Source of the DNA: Deroplatys truncata
Taxonomy: Eukaryota; Arthropoda; Insecta; Mantodea; Mantidae
Assembly: GCA_030765065.1 (NCBI GenBank)
Contig: CM060978.1
Span: 222,351,498-222,415,497 of the forward strand
Length of the DNA stretch: 64,000 nucleotides
Direction of reading: 5' to 3'
Positions 13,066-23,707 of this stretch are shown here, piece by piece. Numbering within the stretch: position 1 is the first letter of the stretch; the number at the start of each line of letters is the position of its first letter. Below the pieces are notes generated by a model. It did not search any database. It was not told the DNA's origin and saw only the letters and a program-made list of their open reading frames with translations. The translations under genes were made by a program, and so were the position numbers.

Positions 13066-14018
13066 CACTACTCTGCATTTTCAAACTTTTTGTCAGATGA
13101 TTTCTTAAAAGTAGGTGTTTTTGAATTCAAGTTTTTATGCTGATTCCAGAAATAACTTATTTTTACTCAAAATAAGTAATGTTTTGACAATTTTACTAAT
13201 GAGCGCAGAAAAGGTAAGTTTTTATTCAAAAAACATTTTGAGAATACTCTCAAGGACTCCCTTAATTTATTTCATGGCTACATTTTAACAAAACAAGAAG
13301 CCATAGTGTTTCATTTAATTTTTTACAAGCTTTCTCTTCTTTGACTTCCTTGCAGATCCTTGAAGATGACTGTCCCTCCTCAACATCCAACAGTAGTCGG
13401 CCATCATAGTTTCATTCCATCTCCCCTGGTACCTCCTCTCTATTTCCTTAATATCTTGGTGAAAACGTTCACCCTGCTCTTCACTATAATGTCCCAGATT
13501 TTCTGGAAAGTAGTCGATATGTGAATGCAGAAAATGCACCTTCACACTCATGTTACAACACATCTTCTTGAAATTTTCCAACATTGTTTCGACAATGGCC
13601 TTGTAATTAGGATCTTTTTTATTTCCTAAGAAGTTTTCAGTAGCTGATCGGAAGGCGGTCCATGCTTCTATTTCTCTCTCATTCATTGTCTTCTCAAAAT
13701 CTTCATCCTTCACAATTTCTTTATTTGAGGACCAACAAAAATTCCAGCCTATAATTTGTCTTGTGTAATGAAGGGAAATTTCTTGGAAAGGTACTTGAAT
13801 CAGGGTCCATTCTGTGGTAAAGCCCTTACAAATTGCTGCATATTGTCCCGTTTTGTATGTAGTGGAAGCAGTATCTTTATATCTCTGTATTTTTAATTGA
13901 AATTATGAAAAAACAATACGTGATAGAAAAAAACCAAAAGCAGTTCTGAAATCAGCATAAAAAAGTGAGTCCGAATCACTTATTAGTTTTCAGTCATCCA
14001 ATATCATGCAGACTAGTG
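13066..14018 (-). mobile_element. CACTA-ended element, copy 1 (non-autonomous)
   Basis: A 953-bp element starting CACTACTCTGCAT and ending ATGCAGACTAGTG, so the ends are 13-bp inverted repeats with one mismatch. Subterminal TTATGCTGATTCCAGAAAT near the left end and its inverted partner near the right end add further symmetry. It contains a protein-like fragment on the minus strand. Two more copies lie at 43885 and 54950. The flanks are ATT on the left and TTA on the right. The ends suggest the CACTA/EnSpm group; this is inference. Confidence 0.78.
13315..13890 (-). pseudogene. Conserved element-borne protein fragment (copy 1)
   Basis: About 130 residues are open from 13713 to 13315 and the upstream part is readable in other frames. 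The readable landmarks are DEDFEKTMNEREIEAWTAF, NFLGNKKDPNYKAIVETML, SVKVHFLHSHIDYFPENLG, EEQGERFHQDI and MMADYCWMLRRD, then a basic tail, KSKKRK. I know this pattern as a recurrent, uncharacterised, transposon-like protein in arthropod genomes; that is recall, not a search. It is amino-terminally partial, because no start or complete domain is visible upstream of the KLGLMKQF-equivalent, so it is probably not functional. Confidence 0.65.
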
Positions 14019-14106
14019 TTATCATCATTTAGAGATTTTGTGTTCACACTATAATAAATTTGGCTGGAGAATATTTCCAGACTAAGATTTTTTTAGGATT
14101 TTAAAT

Positions 14107-14390
14107 CGTCATTAACGCCTAAACAATGTGAAGACTGACTTAGAAATGCATTTGGCGAAGAAGCCCTATCTAAGCTAACAATTTATAATTGGTGTAGCGA
14201 ATTCAAAAGAGATCGGCTTTTTTCTAAGTGATGAATTTCGTGAAGGACGCCCAGGAACTGCTGCTAATGATGAAAATATTGGCGCTGTTTGAGCAATGCT
14301 TAAAGAAGATCGACGGATATCATGGATTTGTTTATTCGAGCGGCATTGGACATTGGTATTAGTCAAATCCAAAACATTTTACATCAACAG
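14107..14390 (+). pseudogene. Mariner transposase, amino-terminal part (interrupted)
   Basis: The frame carries LRNAFGEEALSKLTIYNWCSE, then after a frameshift FREGRPGTAANDENIGAV, then AMLKEDRRIS. These match the helix-turn-helix and the GRP linker of mariner transposases. It has stops at several codons. The reading is broken at 14391 by an inserted element and resumes at 15199. Confidence 0.75.
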
Positions 14391-14393
14391 TTA

Positions 14394-15198
14394 AGGCTGG
14401 TTCACAACCGCCCGAGAACGGTAACCAGAACGGAAACGAGAACGGGAAGTAATGCACCATGCAAGATATTGGTTCACAACAGCCCGGTAACGAGAACGGG
14501 AATGCATATCGATCACAAAGTGAAGTCGATTTTGCGCATTGGGATTTCATTTGTTTTTAACTGACCAATGACATTGTTTCACCTACTTCCAATTTAGCCA
14601 TGCCAACATCAAAATTCGATAGAGTAAACATTCTCTAAAGGTATATCCATTACATTTCCGATCTCTCTAGTTATGCCAAGCTTTCATTCCTTTTTTTAAT
14701 GGTATACATTAAAATTGTTTATTGTTCTTTTTTCATTTCCTGCTGTTTTAGCTGTTCTTTACAGCTTTTGCCATTGTTTTTGTAAGTAATAGCCAGTTTT
14801 GAGTTGCAAATAAACAAACTACAAATGACCCCTTCACCAGAGGAACCAACGTTGATTAGATTTGCGGGTGTCGGGATGAGGTTAGGAAGCACATTTACTA
14901 CTAATTCCTTCCACTTTCATGTTTCCAGTTTGCGACTATAGAGAGCAATAGTAGCAGTTTCATGTCACGGCCGCCTAAAACAACCTCTAGAGTGAAGTGT
15001 CTTATATACACAACAGGGATCTAATATGCCGTGCCCGGTAACGAGAACGAGAAAGTTAAAAGTTGGACAACTCTTCTTTTACGTTCCCGGGGCCCGGGAA
15101 GGCTTCCCGTTGGTTGTGAACATTCCCATTTGAATACATGTATTTCAACTTTCTCGTTCTCGTTCTGGTTACCGTTCTCGTTGGTTGTGAACCAGCCT
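14394..15198. mobile_element. 805-bp inverted-repeat element (PIF/Harbinger-like MITE) inside mariner
   Basis: Starts AGGCTGGTTCACAAC and ends with its exact reverse complement. The symmetry continues for about 55 bp with small gaps, through CGAGAACGGTAACCAGAACG. It is flanked by TTA at 14391-14393 and 15199-15201. Removing the element and one TTA rejoins the mariner reading frame at the conserved LHQQLHVRKLCCRW region. Internal GAGAACGG/GGTAACGAG motifs near 14470 and 15030 repeat the end sequence. A 3-bp TTA duplication points to the PIF/Harbinger group; no transposase is encoded, so it would need one in trans. Confidence 0.85.
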
Positions 15199-15201
15199 TT
15201 A

Positions 15202-15897
15202 CATGTGAGAAAACTTTGTTGTCGATGGATTCCACATAAAGTGACTCCCGATCAAAGACAACAATGCATTGATTGGTGCAGAAAAACTCTAAATTTGGTT
15301 TGGAATATCGTTACCGGTGATGAATATTGGATTTATTACTATGATTCTGAAAAGTAAGGTGAATCGGTTCAATGGGTCTTTCGAATCTAGCCTATAAAAT
15401 TGCGATGAATTTGTAGTGCTGCTAAGAAGGTGGTTGCTGTTTCCCCCCCCCTAAAATGGGCCATAATGCTGCTATAGAATTAGAAGGTAGAGATAGACAT
15501 ACCGTTACTGCCGGCTGGTACACAAATGTCTGTTTACCGCAAAGTTTTGAATAAGTTCGTGAAAAATGCCCAGAAGGAAAAATAATGTTGCATCATGACA
15601 ACACATCGTCGCACACAACAAAACTAACAATTAGTATCTGGATGCCCTGATGGTCAAGCACCACGGACCCTCCACCAGACAAGACTTCACCCAGCACCTT
15701 GCGATTTCTTTTTGTTTCCAAAACTTAAAGATAAAATGCGTGTAATCACTTTTTCGTCATCAAATAAAGCAGTGGAACATTATAAAAACCTGATTTCTGA
15801 AGTGCCTCAGGAAGAGTGGCATCATTGCTTTAAGGATGGTTTTATCGAATGCAAAAATATGTTGGTATTAAAGAGCTATATTTTGAAAATCATTTAA
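15202..15897 (+). pseudogene. Mariner transposase, catalytic part (interrupted)
   Basis: The segment resumes the mariner frame: RKLCCRWIPHKVTPDQ, then VTGDEYWIYYYD (first catalytic Asp), HHDNTSSHT (second Asp) and HPAPCDFFLFPKLKDKM (third Asp), reading out to a stop near 15896. The three-aspartate signature is visible. Frameshifts occur near 15355, in a C-run at about 15445, and elsewhere, so it is dead. Together with 14107-14390 it accounts for almost a whole transposase of about 330 residues. Confidence 0.8.
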
Positions 15898-16479
15898 ATT
15901 TTTAATACTAATTACTATTTGATTTTCTAAAAGTTTTCAGTGTCGCCCTCGCACATTCTTAACACTGTGACTTACTCGTGTGAAGAACCTTATGAATTTT
16001 ACTTTCATGTTTAAATTGTTTAGCACTTGAGTTAGAGAGATTTAGCGGCTATTGCGCGGGATCTTTCCGAGTAGAATTTCTGCGACTTACGGCAACTGAC
16101 GTTTCATTATTATTATTATAGAAGTAATTTAATTCTTTAATTAAACAGTCAGCGACTCTCTTAAAATAGAATAATTTAGTCAGTATTAAAATTTATCAAC
16201 CAACTAAACTGGTGTTAGCCTTTCACATTACACTCAGGCGTACCCTGAGACAAACAACTCATAGCTATATCACTGAAGCAGCTGGCGGACCAGACAACGC
16301 AGAACGAGCTAGAAGATGACATCATAGAACAAAGCAGGTAACATTAATCGTTATCTAAATGGATGAAACTTCGAGATAGCAGCATCAAAATTTGAAGTAA
16401 AAGGATACGGCTTCAAAAGTATCGGACCGAGAACCGCTTCAACGCTTGCACAGAAACTGTTTGAAATTAAATAATGTTC

Positions 16480-16942
16480 CTTGCATTCAACACACAGTAA
16501 CCGCAAGAAGGGACCCGGCCTGGCTTTCAGAACAATAGCGGTGCGTAACAATAGGCCTTTATGTGCTGCTTCCTCGCTACAGAGGATTCATTGGGCAGTT
16601 CAAGTAGGTTCCCTTTCTAGAACATTCCGCTTTGTTGGCCTATATAAGGGACCTGCTCTTGCCCGAGCGTGGAGTTCAGTTAATTATGAAGTTACGAAGT
16701 TAAGTGTTATCAAGGAGAGTTTCGACAGTTAAAAGTGGACAGTGTCGAGTGCAGCTCAGTTGAGAGTTGTGACTTTGCTGTTCAGGTGTTAGCTGTGACT
16801 CAGCAGTTCAGTTGTGATTCGACTCGACGGATTAGTTGTGTTCTGTTGTGAGTGTATGTCAAAAATTTAAATTTTTTCTACGCTGAGCACCTAAGTGACA
16901 AATAAAGTGTGTTTAGCAGAAATTTGTGTTCTCACATGTTAC
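16480..16942 (+). repeat. LTR-like promoter/terminator block
   Basis: A TATATAAGG box at about 16640 lies roughly 33 bp before a GTTCAGTTA sequence that fits the arthropod TCAGT initiator. An AATAAAG polyadenylation-like signal sits at about 16902 and the block ends CATGTTACA near 16942. This order is that of an LTR (U3 promoter, R, U5, CA end). The left end is not resolved and could reach 15.95-16.3 kb. No second copy is present in the window, so a solo LTR is an inference. Confidence 0.45.
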
Positions 16943-17214
16943 AGTACGGAAATAACACTCAACTGCTTATTATCAGCAGTCAGTATTTGTTAGTAACGAA
17001 AGCATAAGGGAGAGATAAAAGACGATCTTCATACATGTTTCAGTGCATCAGACGCCAACGTTGTAAAACTGAAACAAAATAAGCAATACACTGGAAATCC
17101 CTTAGGCCATGAAAAACCACTGGTTGACACAAAGAGTTCTACATGTTTGTTAGATATTTTTGTTTATCTTTCTCTATTTCGGTTATATAAAATTCAATAA
17201 GAATAAAGGGACTT

Positions 17215-17600
17215 CACTTGCTACTTTACAGAAAAGTCAAGTTATACATTTTATTTATCATGAGAATATCTGGAACATATCATAAAACATTCTACAAGCA
17301 CTTTTGAGAATCTACAAAATAACACAATGTTTTGCTTGCAAAGTGTTTTTGGGGTGCGGGAATCACATGAAAATCCTGACGTTGCATCCTTGAGAGGTGC
17401 CAGGTATGAATACGACTACCAAGTTCGACATTTCGTTTTTGAGTTACGCTTTTCACACGCATACGTACGCAGGCGCACACATACATACATGCACGCAGAA
17501 AAACAAACGGGCAGGTACTTTTTTTAAATGCTGTTTCCTTCTTTTTTGTTTCAGGGAATCTAAATATTTCCGAAGAAATCTCGGTAACCAGGTTTTGAGA
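17215..17600 (+). repeat. Family A repeat, diverged fragment
   Basis: Weak but ordered similarity to the family A interior: the TATACATTTTATTTATCATGA-like block (here split by changes), a CATTTCGTTTTTGAGTTACGC block and a (CA)-rich stretch followed by TTTCCGAAGAAATCTCGGTA. An old copy cut on its right by the SINE at 17617. Confidence 0.65.
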
Positions 17601-17616
17601 GGTGAAGAGGTAGGAA

Positions 17617-17925
17617 GCGCCGTGGCCGAGTGGTTAGCCGCTGACCTCTCACCGAGACGGCCCCCATGTGGAATTTGTGGTGGACAAAGCGGGTCTGGGC
17701 GGGTTTTCTCCGGGTTCCCCCGCCATTCATTCCAACTGCTCCATCATCACCTTTCCTTTCATCCATTTCACCATCATTTCGTTTCATCTACTTCCTTCCT
17801 CTCATACCAGGCATAGGGCTGATCACCCATCCTGGATACTCTGTCTGATCCTCGACCCGCCTGTAAGTCCTGGGGGGTGTAAGTCCTACGTAAGAGGAGG
17901 TTAAACAGAGAAAGAAGAAGAGGTA
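17617..17925 (+). repeat. tRNA-derived SINE (type 3 head, shared tail)
   Basis: Box A TGGCCGAGTGGTTAGC at about 17623 is tRNA-like; the following CTGACCTCTCACC resembles a Ser/Leu tRNA arm. The body holds GACAAAGCGGGTCTGGGCGGG, CCGCCATTCATTCCA and CATCCTGGATACTC, then CTGTAAGTCC and an AGAAGAAGAAG tail. The copy at 21771 shares head and body; the copy at 9412 shares only the tail. Pol III transcription is inferred from the box. Confidence 0.88.
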
Positions 17926-18537
17926 GGAAATGTGAAATTGTGGAAAGTGGTTAAATAATTGCTGGGATGTTAAAAAATGAGCTATTTCAATTTCTATACA
18001 AGATTGAGTAAGTGGATAGGAAAGGCGTTTGATGCATTGCAATAGCATTTCGAACTCACTAACTGTAGAAAATCTGTATTTTTTACAATATTAAATACAT
18101 AAGTTGTTTGGAAGAGCATTAAAATAAAATTAACTGGCTGTTAAATTATTGGCCACGACCTTTTAACACATCCCACTTTGCCAAATTTCCTTCTTTAGCT
18201 CAAAAAATTAACGTGCCTGTGTATTAAATATTACTTAATACGAAAATATAATTATAAAACAATGCTCCTAAATGAGTTTTTAATCCTGTTGGCTAGCTGA
18301 TAAATATACATTTTCTAGAAGTAACAAAAGAACAAATAAGGAGAAAAAATGTATTTAGTTTACAATAAATCTACGCATTAAATATTCAGAGCTGTGAACC
18401 AACAAACGGATTCAGAAAAAGTAGATGAGTAGTACAAAGGATATTGCCACCAGTTTTAGAACCTATATTATGGGATAACATTCGAGTTATAATTTTAGAT
18501 AGGTACCGTAATATTATTGAAATTCTTTAAAGGCCCA

Positions 18538-18570
<33 letters not shown>

Positions 18571-20030
18571 GTATAATTTATATCCTTATTTAAATACTTA
18601 AACCAATTTTATTGTTGCCTTAGGCATAGCGCTTCTGTTCTACACCATAGCTTTTATTCGATATAGACAATTAAGGTAATCGAAGCTGTCATTGAAATGA
18701 GGATCGACAACAGCATCTGAACATAGAGGCATGAGTAAAAGTGTAAAAGAAATCACTTTAAAATAACAGGATGATATGAAACCCTGGAAAATATTCCATC
18801 TAGTCAACTTGTCACCACCAGGAATCGAACTGTATCCACAGGTTGTAACTTAAGTATGTTACCATCACACTCGCAATGGACAAACATGCTGTTGACAAAA
18901 CCTTGTCTTTTACATATTCAAAGAAGAGCGAGAGTTTATGTATGTGGTTGACCCCCAAGTAGAACCCAAGCCGCTGAGTGCAGGCAAAGCTAATCGCGCT
19001 GTCACGGCACAGAAAGGCAGAATTTTGCAACATGCATTACGGCACTATACCTTAAAGGGCGGAGCTGGTACATAGAGGTGGCCGGCCAATGATATGTACC
19101 TACCAACAAGTTTTGCCCCACCTATATCCTGTAAGACTATTCGAGTTATTATTACTCGATTTTCTATCTCGATACAATGCAGTGAAGATTGCAGTGCCCA
19201 AAGCAGTGGCGGTTTTAGACTTGAACTGAGCGGGTAGTTGTGCCTCCCCTCTCTATCTCTTTCGGAGCAAACTTGCGGATTTTCCTTACTGTAGAACAAA
19301 AACATATTGGAGGTCAACTATGGACATTCAACTGCGGAACATGACCCTATTTTGCTTAAAAGGACCAGACAATAAATAAATATCTCAAGAGTATGCAGCT
19401 CTCTGAAAGAACTGCAAATCTAAAATGTATTTATTTACTATACTCATTGTGTTAAACGTAATGCTTGTTATACTGTAAAAGGTCAGTTCGGTAACCGAAT
19501 GCCTAATAAAACGTATGCCAATTTCGATAATTAAACAAGCTATTAACCTGCTCATTCCATCTCAGGTTAGTACCTGGAACCCCGCTCCACGGGAGCCAGT
19601 TTTTAATAATGATGAAAGTATGTAAATTATGTAGACACGAAATTTAAACTAAATATGGAAAGTATGAACTAATATAACAGACACTCATATTTCATTCTGT
19701 TTCCGGAACTTTTAATTAGTTTTCCTCTCTTTTTATTAGTTTCTCTTCCTCTGATTTAGGGTAGAGGACGCGAAATTCTTTATTGGCTTTCAACATAAAC
19801 GAATGTTTAAAGATTTTCTGAAAAAAGGGTAGTTTTATAAAAATACCCGAAGTGTGTGCGAATAAGTATTTTTATATGAACAGTATACGTAAAAAGAAGA
19901 ACGTAAATGCCTACGAAATTCAGCCTAAACATGTAGAGCGTGAATTAATGCAATAGACGCCCATATTTAAATTTGTTTTTGCTCACCGCAAAATTCTACG
20001 ACTTCATAATAAATGGATATTTCCCCTAAA
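17926..20030. other. No gene recognised; holds an (AAT)n run
   Basis: Contains (AAT)n at about 18538-18569. Otherwise I found no coding sequence or shared repeat. A GC-richer patch at about 19050-19270 is unplaced. Confidence 0.4.
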
Positions 20031-20951
20031 TAAAAAAATCTGATGTATTACACACACATGACTTTCTCTACTCTTATACAAACTATTTTTATAAACGCTT
20101 ATTCTCCATATGCTTCATGTCAATAGAGATATCGAGATGTTAATCTTATTGCTAATTTTCTTGTGGATGCAAGGGGAATTGGTAGGGTTTAAGCCATAGT
20201 CAAATATTTTAAGAGCTGGTTGCTATGTGGAGTCCTCCATTCTCTTTGTATTATCAGGAAAAAAAATGAATAACGAATTTCCATTTGAGAAAAAGTATAA
20301 GTATTGGAAAGTTTAAGGGAATAACAAGCAATATCTCGAGAATGGTTCACTAAAAAAAAATGTATATGACATAAATGGTGTACTTACTTTAACGCGATCT
20401 ACATTTTTTGTGTAGTAAAACTTTGTCTATCTCTTATAGTTTACCAGTTATGCAAAAGTCGTTCACAATAAAGAATACTTTTGGAAACATTCCCAGAAAA
20501 CTCGAGATTTGTTTACGAAGGCTTCCACGGTCGGTGTCCATTATTGTTCTAGGCATAGAAGAGCCTAGAACAATAATACATTTCATTTGTCATGAAAATA
20601 TCTTAAACATATAATATTTTAATCAAAACCATTAGAGCCATTTTTGAGAAAATTAAAAGTTTCGAAAAATGTTCCTGTAAAGGGTAATCTGGGGTGGAGA
20701 TTTCTTTGAAAACCTTCGTGTCGCATCTCTGGAAGATACTAAACCTAAATATCAAGTTTGGTGTTTATCCGACTATTCGTTTCTGAGTTATGCTGTTCAT
20801 AAACACACACACACACGGACATGTTTTCAAAAAAAAATTTTTTTTGGATTCAGGGTGTCTCAGAACATATATTTCCGGTGAAATCTCGGTATCGAATTTT
20901 TGGGTGGAATACAATACTTCCCCTACTTACTATACGTAGTAGAGAAAGTAA
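20031..20951 (+). repeat. Family A repeat, full length with a 67-bp insertion
   Basis: Standard ends, ATCTGATGTATTACAC and GTAGTAGAGAAAGTAAAAA. Relative to sister copies, about 67 bp is inserted between the CTCGAGAT and ATACATTTCATTT blocks at about 20509-20575. The (CA)n tract is short here. Confidence 0.9.
20540..20577. repeat. Perfect 15-bp hairpin inside the family A insertion
   Basis: ATTATTGTTCTAGGC at 20540-20554 and its exact reverse complement at 20563-20577 are separated by 8 bp. It forms the right end of the inserted segment, which begins TTGTTTACGAAGGC. Confidence 0.85.
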
Positions 20952-21241
20952 AAAGACTGTTTGAAAGAAATGTCGCAATGTGTGCAAGTGGGTAATATAA
21001 GTCTGTGAACAGCATCTAGTAAAAACGAAATGCAAATACCTACTGTGTTAAGTGGGTGAAACGTAAGATTTTCCGTGTATCTTCCTTGTTTTAACAACAT
21101 TGCCTAAAAAAAATCTCAAAGATGCCTCCAACGATTTTTATACAGATATTATGTGTTTGTTGTATACATGATCTGAGTTGAATTTAATGAGGGGATTGTA
21201 TATTACTGGCCTGCATTGCGACCTTAAACAGGTATATTGCG

Positions 21242-21462
21242 CTACCTCAACTTGCTCTCTCGATTCCAGAGTTCGATGTTCTTAAATGAATGAATCCAAT
21301 TATGGATAGAGGTGGATGACTCTTCGAGTTTTGGAAATTGCCTAAAACAGAGTGACCTCAGATTAAGAAGTGAAAAGCACTCACGTAGTAGATGATACAG
21401 GCTCTCTTCCTGTTGACACCTCATACAGATGGGATCGATGTGCAAACACGCTTTATGTCGAT
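21242..21462 (-). pseudogene. LINE ORF2 carboxy-terminal zinc motif fragment
   Basis: Reads RHKACLHIDPICMRCQQE on the minus strand and continues with SLYHLLRECFSL. The C-x2-C-x7-H-x4-C spacing is the zinc motif that follows RNase H in several LINE clades. It is the downstream continuation of the RNase H relic at 22122-22345, from which it is separated by two SINEs. Confidence 0.68.
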
Positions 21463-21466
21463 CTGT

Positions 21467-21765
21467 GTAGCTTAGTTGGTTAGGCGCTGGCCTTCTGATT
21501 CCAAGGTCGCGGGTTCAAACCCGGCACAAACAGATGGTTTTTAAGTGTGCTTAAAAGCAACAGCCCCATATCAAATTTACTATCATGTAATGAACTCACA
21601 CGGAACGAAATTCCTGTACACCGACGACACTGATATGATTCTGGCAACTGAAGTGTCGTATCAAACAAAATATTTATTTTAATCCCATCTTGTACAGGTT
21701 CTACTAAGGAATGTCCAGTAAGAGAATTTCCCAATTCTTACTGCTTATTTTAGTATCAAGATTTA
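21467..21765 (+). repeat. tRNA-derived SINE (type 4)
   Basis: Head TGTGTAGCTTAGTTGGTTAGG carries a box-A-like element at about 21470, and GCGGGTTCAAACCCGG at about 21508 is a clear box B. This is the best-preserved tRNA-like head in the window. The body after 21545 is unlike that of the other SINEs. It sits head-to-tail with the next SINE. Confidence 0.8.
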
Positions 21766-21770
21766 GTTTG

Positions 21771-22118
21771 TGGCAGCGCCGTGGACGAGTGGTAAGACCG
21801 CTCGCCTCTCACCAAGGGGACCCAGTTTCAATCCCAGGAAACTGCATACGGGATTTGTGATGGACAAAGTGGCGTCTGGGCGGGTTCTCCGGTTCTCCCC
21901 GCCATTCATTCCATCAATTGCTCCAGCACCTTTCTTTTCATTTATCTCACTGCCATTTCATATCATCTCCTTCCTCGCTCTCATACCAGGCTTCGAGCTG
22001 TTCTCTCTGGTCCATAGTCTGTGCTACCTGAATCGGCGTCTGACTCCAGACACCCGCTTGCAAGTCCTGGAGGGTAAGCCCTAACAACGGAGAGGGTAAG
22101 TAATAAAAGAAGAAATAA
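21771..22118 (+). repeat. tRNA-derived SINE (type 3, second copy)
   Basis: Starts GCAGCGCCGTGGACGAGTGG (box A) with box B GTTTCAATCCC at about 21828. The body, GACAAAGTGGCGTCTGGGCGGG (interrupted by GC) then CCGCCATTCATTCCA, matches the copy at 17617. The tail runs to AATAAAAGAAGAAATAAGC. Together with the preceding SINE it splits a LINE reading frame. Confidence 0.88.
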
Positions 22119-22121
22119 GCT

Positions 22122-22345
22122 TTAGTGTGTCTGGAACTCACTGTAGAGTTCCAGTACCTCTCATTATTCCTGCTTATCCATTCTCTATAGCCAGCTCAAG
22201 TAGTCCTAAAGATAGTCTGGATTGGTCCAGTAAATGGTATCTCAGTTCCTTTCTTGGCGGTCTTGTACATCTTTTCATCGTCTAGAATCCCTATATGCCC
22301 TGGCACCCATTTCAGATGAACTGAGTTATATTCAACCAGTGTCGT
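22122..22345 (-). pseudogene. LINE RNase H domain relic
   Basis: In one frame from 22342: HLKWVPGHIGIL, then KKGTEIPFTGP, a stop, then AGYREWISRNNERYWNST. WVPGH-x-GI is the RNase H motif around the fourth active-site block. The position expected to hold the last catalytic Asp (in NE..AD) is not Asp here. One in-frame stop is present. It continues at 21462 after the two SINEs. Confidence 0.75.
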
Positions 22346-22724
22346 GAGGGATCGCGGTACGCCGAAACCAGTTTTGATCTATCATGTTACTTGCATATAC
22401 AATAACAATTTTTAAAGGGAAAAAGTCTTAAAATGTTTTCAAGGGCTTGATTCTAAAGTTAATACACACTTTTTTTCCACACATGTATTTCATCTTAATG
22501 TGATATAAGCATCACAAAAATGCTTTCGTATATTTTAAGTAGTCGTTAACTAAATCGGCATGCTATAAATTCATAAAACGGTTCCTTTATACATAAGTTA
22601 ATAATTTTCACGACTTGCTACTTATTTGGGTATATGCTTAAGGGTACCAACCTGTGAACTTTTCAAATTCTGCGTTTCTTAAGCAAATAACTTCAAACCC
22701 GGCCTTCATTGTTACCTTCTCTCC

Positions 22725-23180
22725 ACGTACCTACCAGGTAAAACAGGTATTGCATTCCGCTCAAAAATTTGATACCGAGATTTTACCAGAAATACATGTT
22801 TTGAGGCAGCCTGAATAAAAAAAAGCATTTTTGGAAACATGTCCGCGTGTGTGTCTATGAACAGCATAAATCAAAAACAAAAAGTCGGGTAAGTACCAAA
22901 CTTGGCATTTAAGTTCAGTATCTTTCAAGGATGTGACATTTCCAGAGAATAGCCCCACATCCAACTACCCTTTACATGGAACATTTTTCAAAATTTTAAT
23001 CTTCTAAAAAATGGCTTTAATGATTTTAATTAAAATATCATGTATTAAAATACTTACATTTCAAAATGTATATCTTTAATTTTCTGGAAATAATCTTTGA
23101 AGTCCTTTTCATTCTGAAGAAATATTGTATAATCTTTATAATTGGTAAACGTTAGGAGAAAGACGAAACGTACTGTACAA
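22725..23180 (-). repeat. Family A repeat, diverged
   Basis: The ordered blocks are GGTATTGCATTCCGCTCAAA, a GAAACATGTCCGCGTGTGTGTC tract, AACTTGGCATTTAAGTTCAG and TGGTAAACG. It lacks the terminal GAGAAAG side near 22720 and stops at about 23180. Confidence 0.75.
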
Positions 23181-23707
23181 AAAAATAGGTCTCCTTAAAA
23201 CGCACAATTTATTACCAATAAGGTTTCTTGTGGCATAAGCCATTATTAATGGCTCGAATTGTTCGTTTATTGGCCATCGTTTATAGTCCTTTCAACATTT
23301 AGTTGTTTCTCGCCGTTGCATGGAAACTGTGTAATTTTAAGGCCAGCATATGCGTACAGCTCTTAAACATTTGACTATCGCTGTTCTCTTTATACCCTAA
23401 GGAAATATGTGATGTAGCATTTTTGCAAAGGTTTATTTGGATAAAAATGTGGTACATAAAAAATAACCTTTATTAAGAATAGTTTCTATACCCACCAATA
23501 AACGATACAGGGCAGAGAAAATGAATGTATCATATCACGTGAATTAGTTTATATAGTAATACGAACTACTACATTTATATGCAACTCTCAAATTTTTAGT
23601 AAAATATATGAAATAGTTTTTGAGAAAAATACTTTGTTTGTTTTTAATTCGCTACAAAAAGGCTCCTTGTGTCACTATAGAAAACAATTAAAATTACTTA
23701 TTCATAC

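Noticed and set aside
17617-17700. A real tRNA gene, from the box-A-like sequence
   Set aside because: No complete cloverleaf or matching acceptor stem could be drawn; the same head is followed by a SINE body at 21771. It is treated as a SINE.
17397-17816. A 139-codon plus-strand open frame
   Set aside because: It runs from an old family A fragment into a SINE. The composite has no coding logic.
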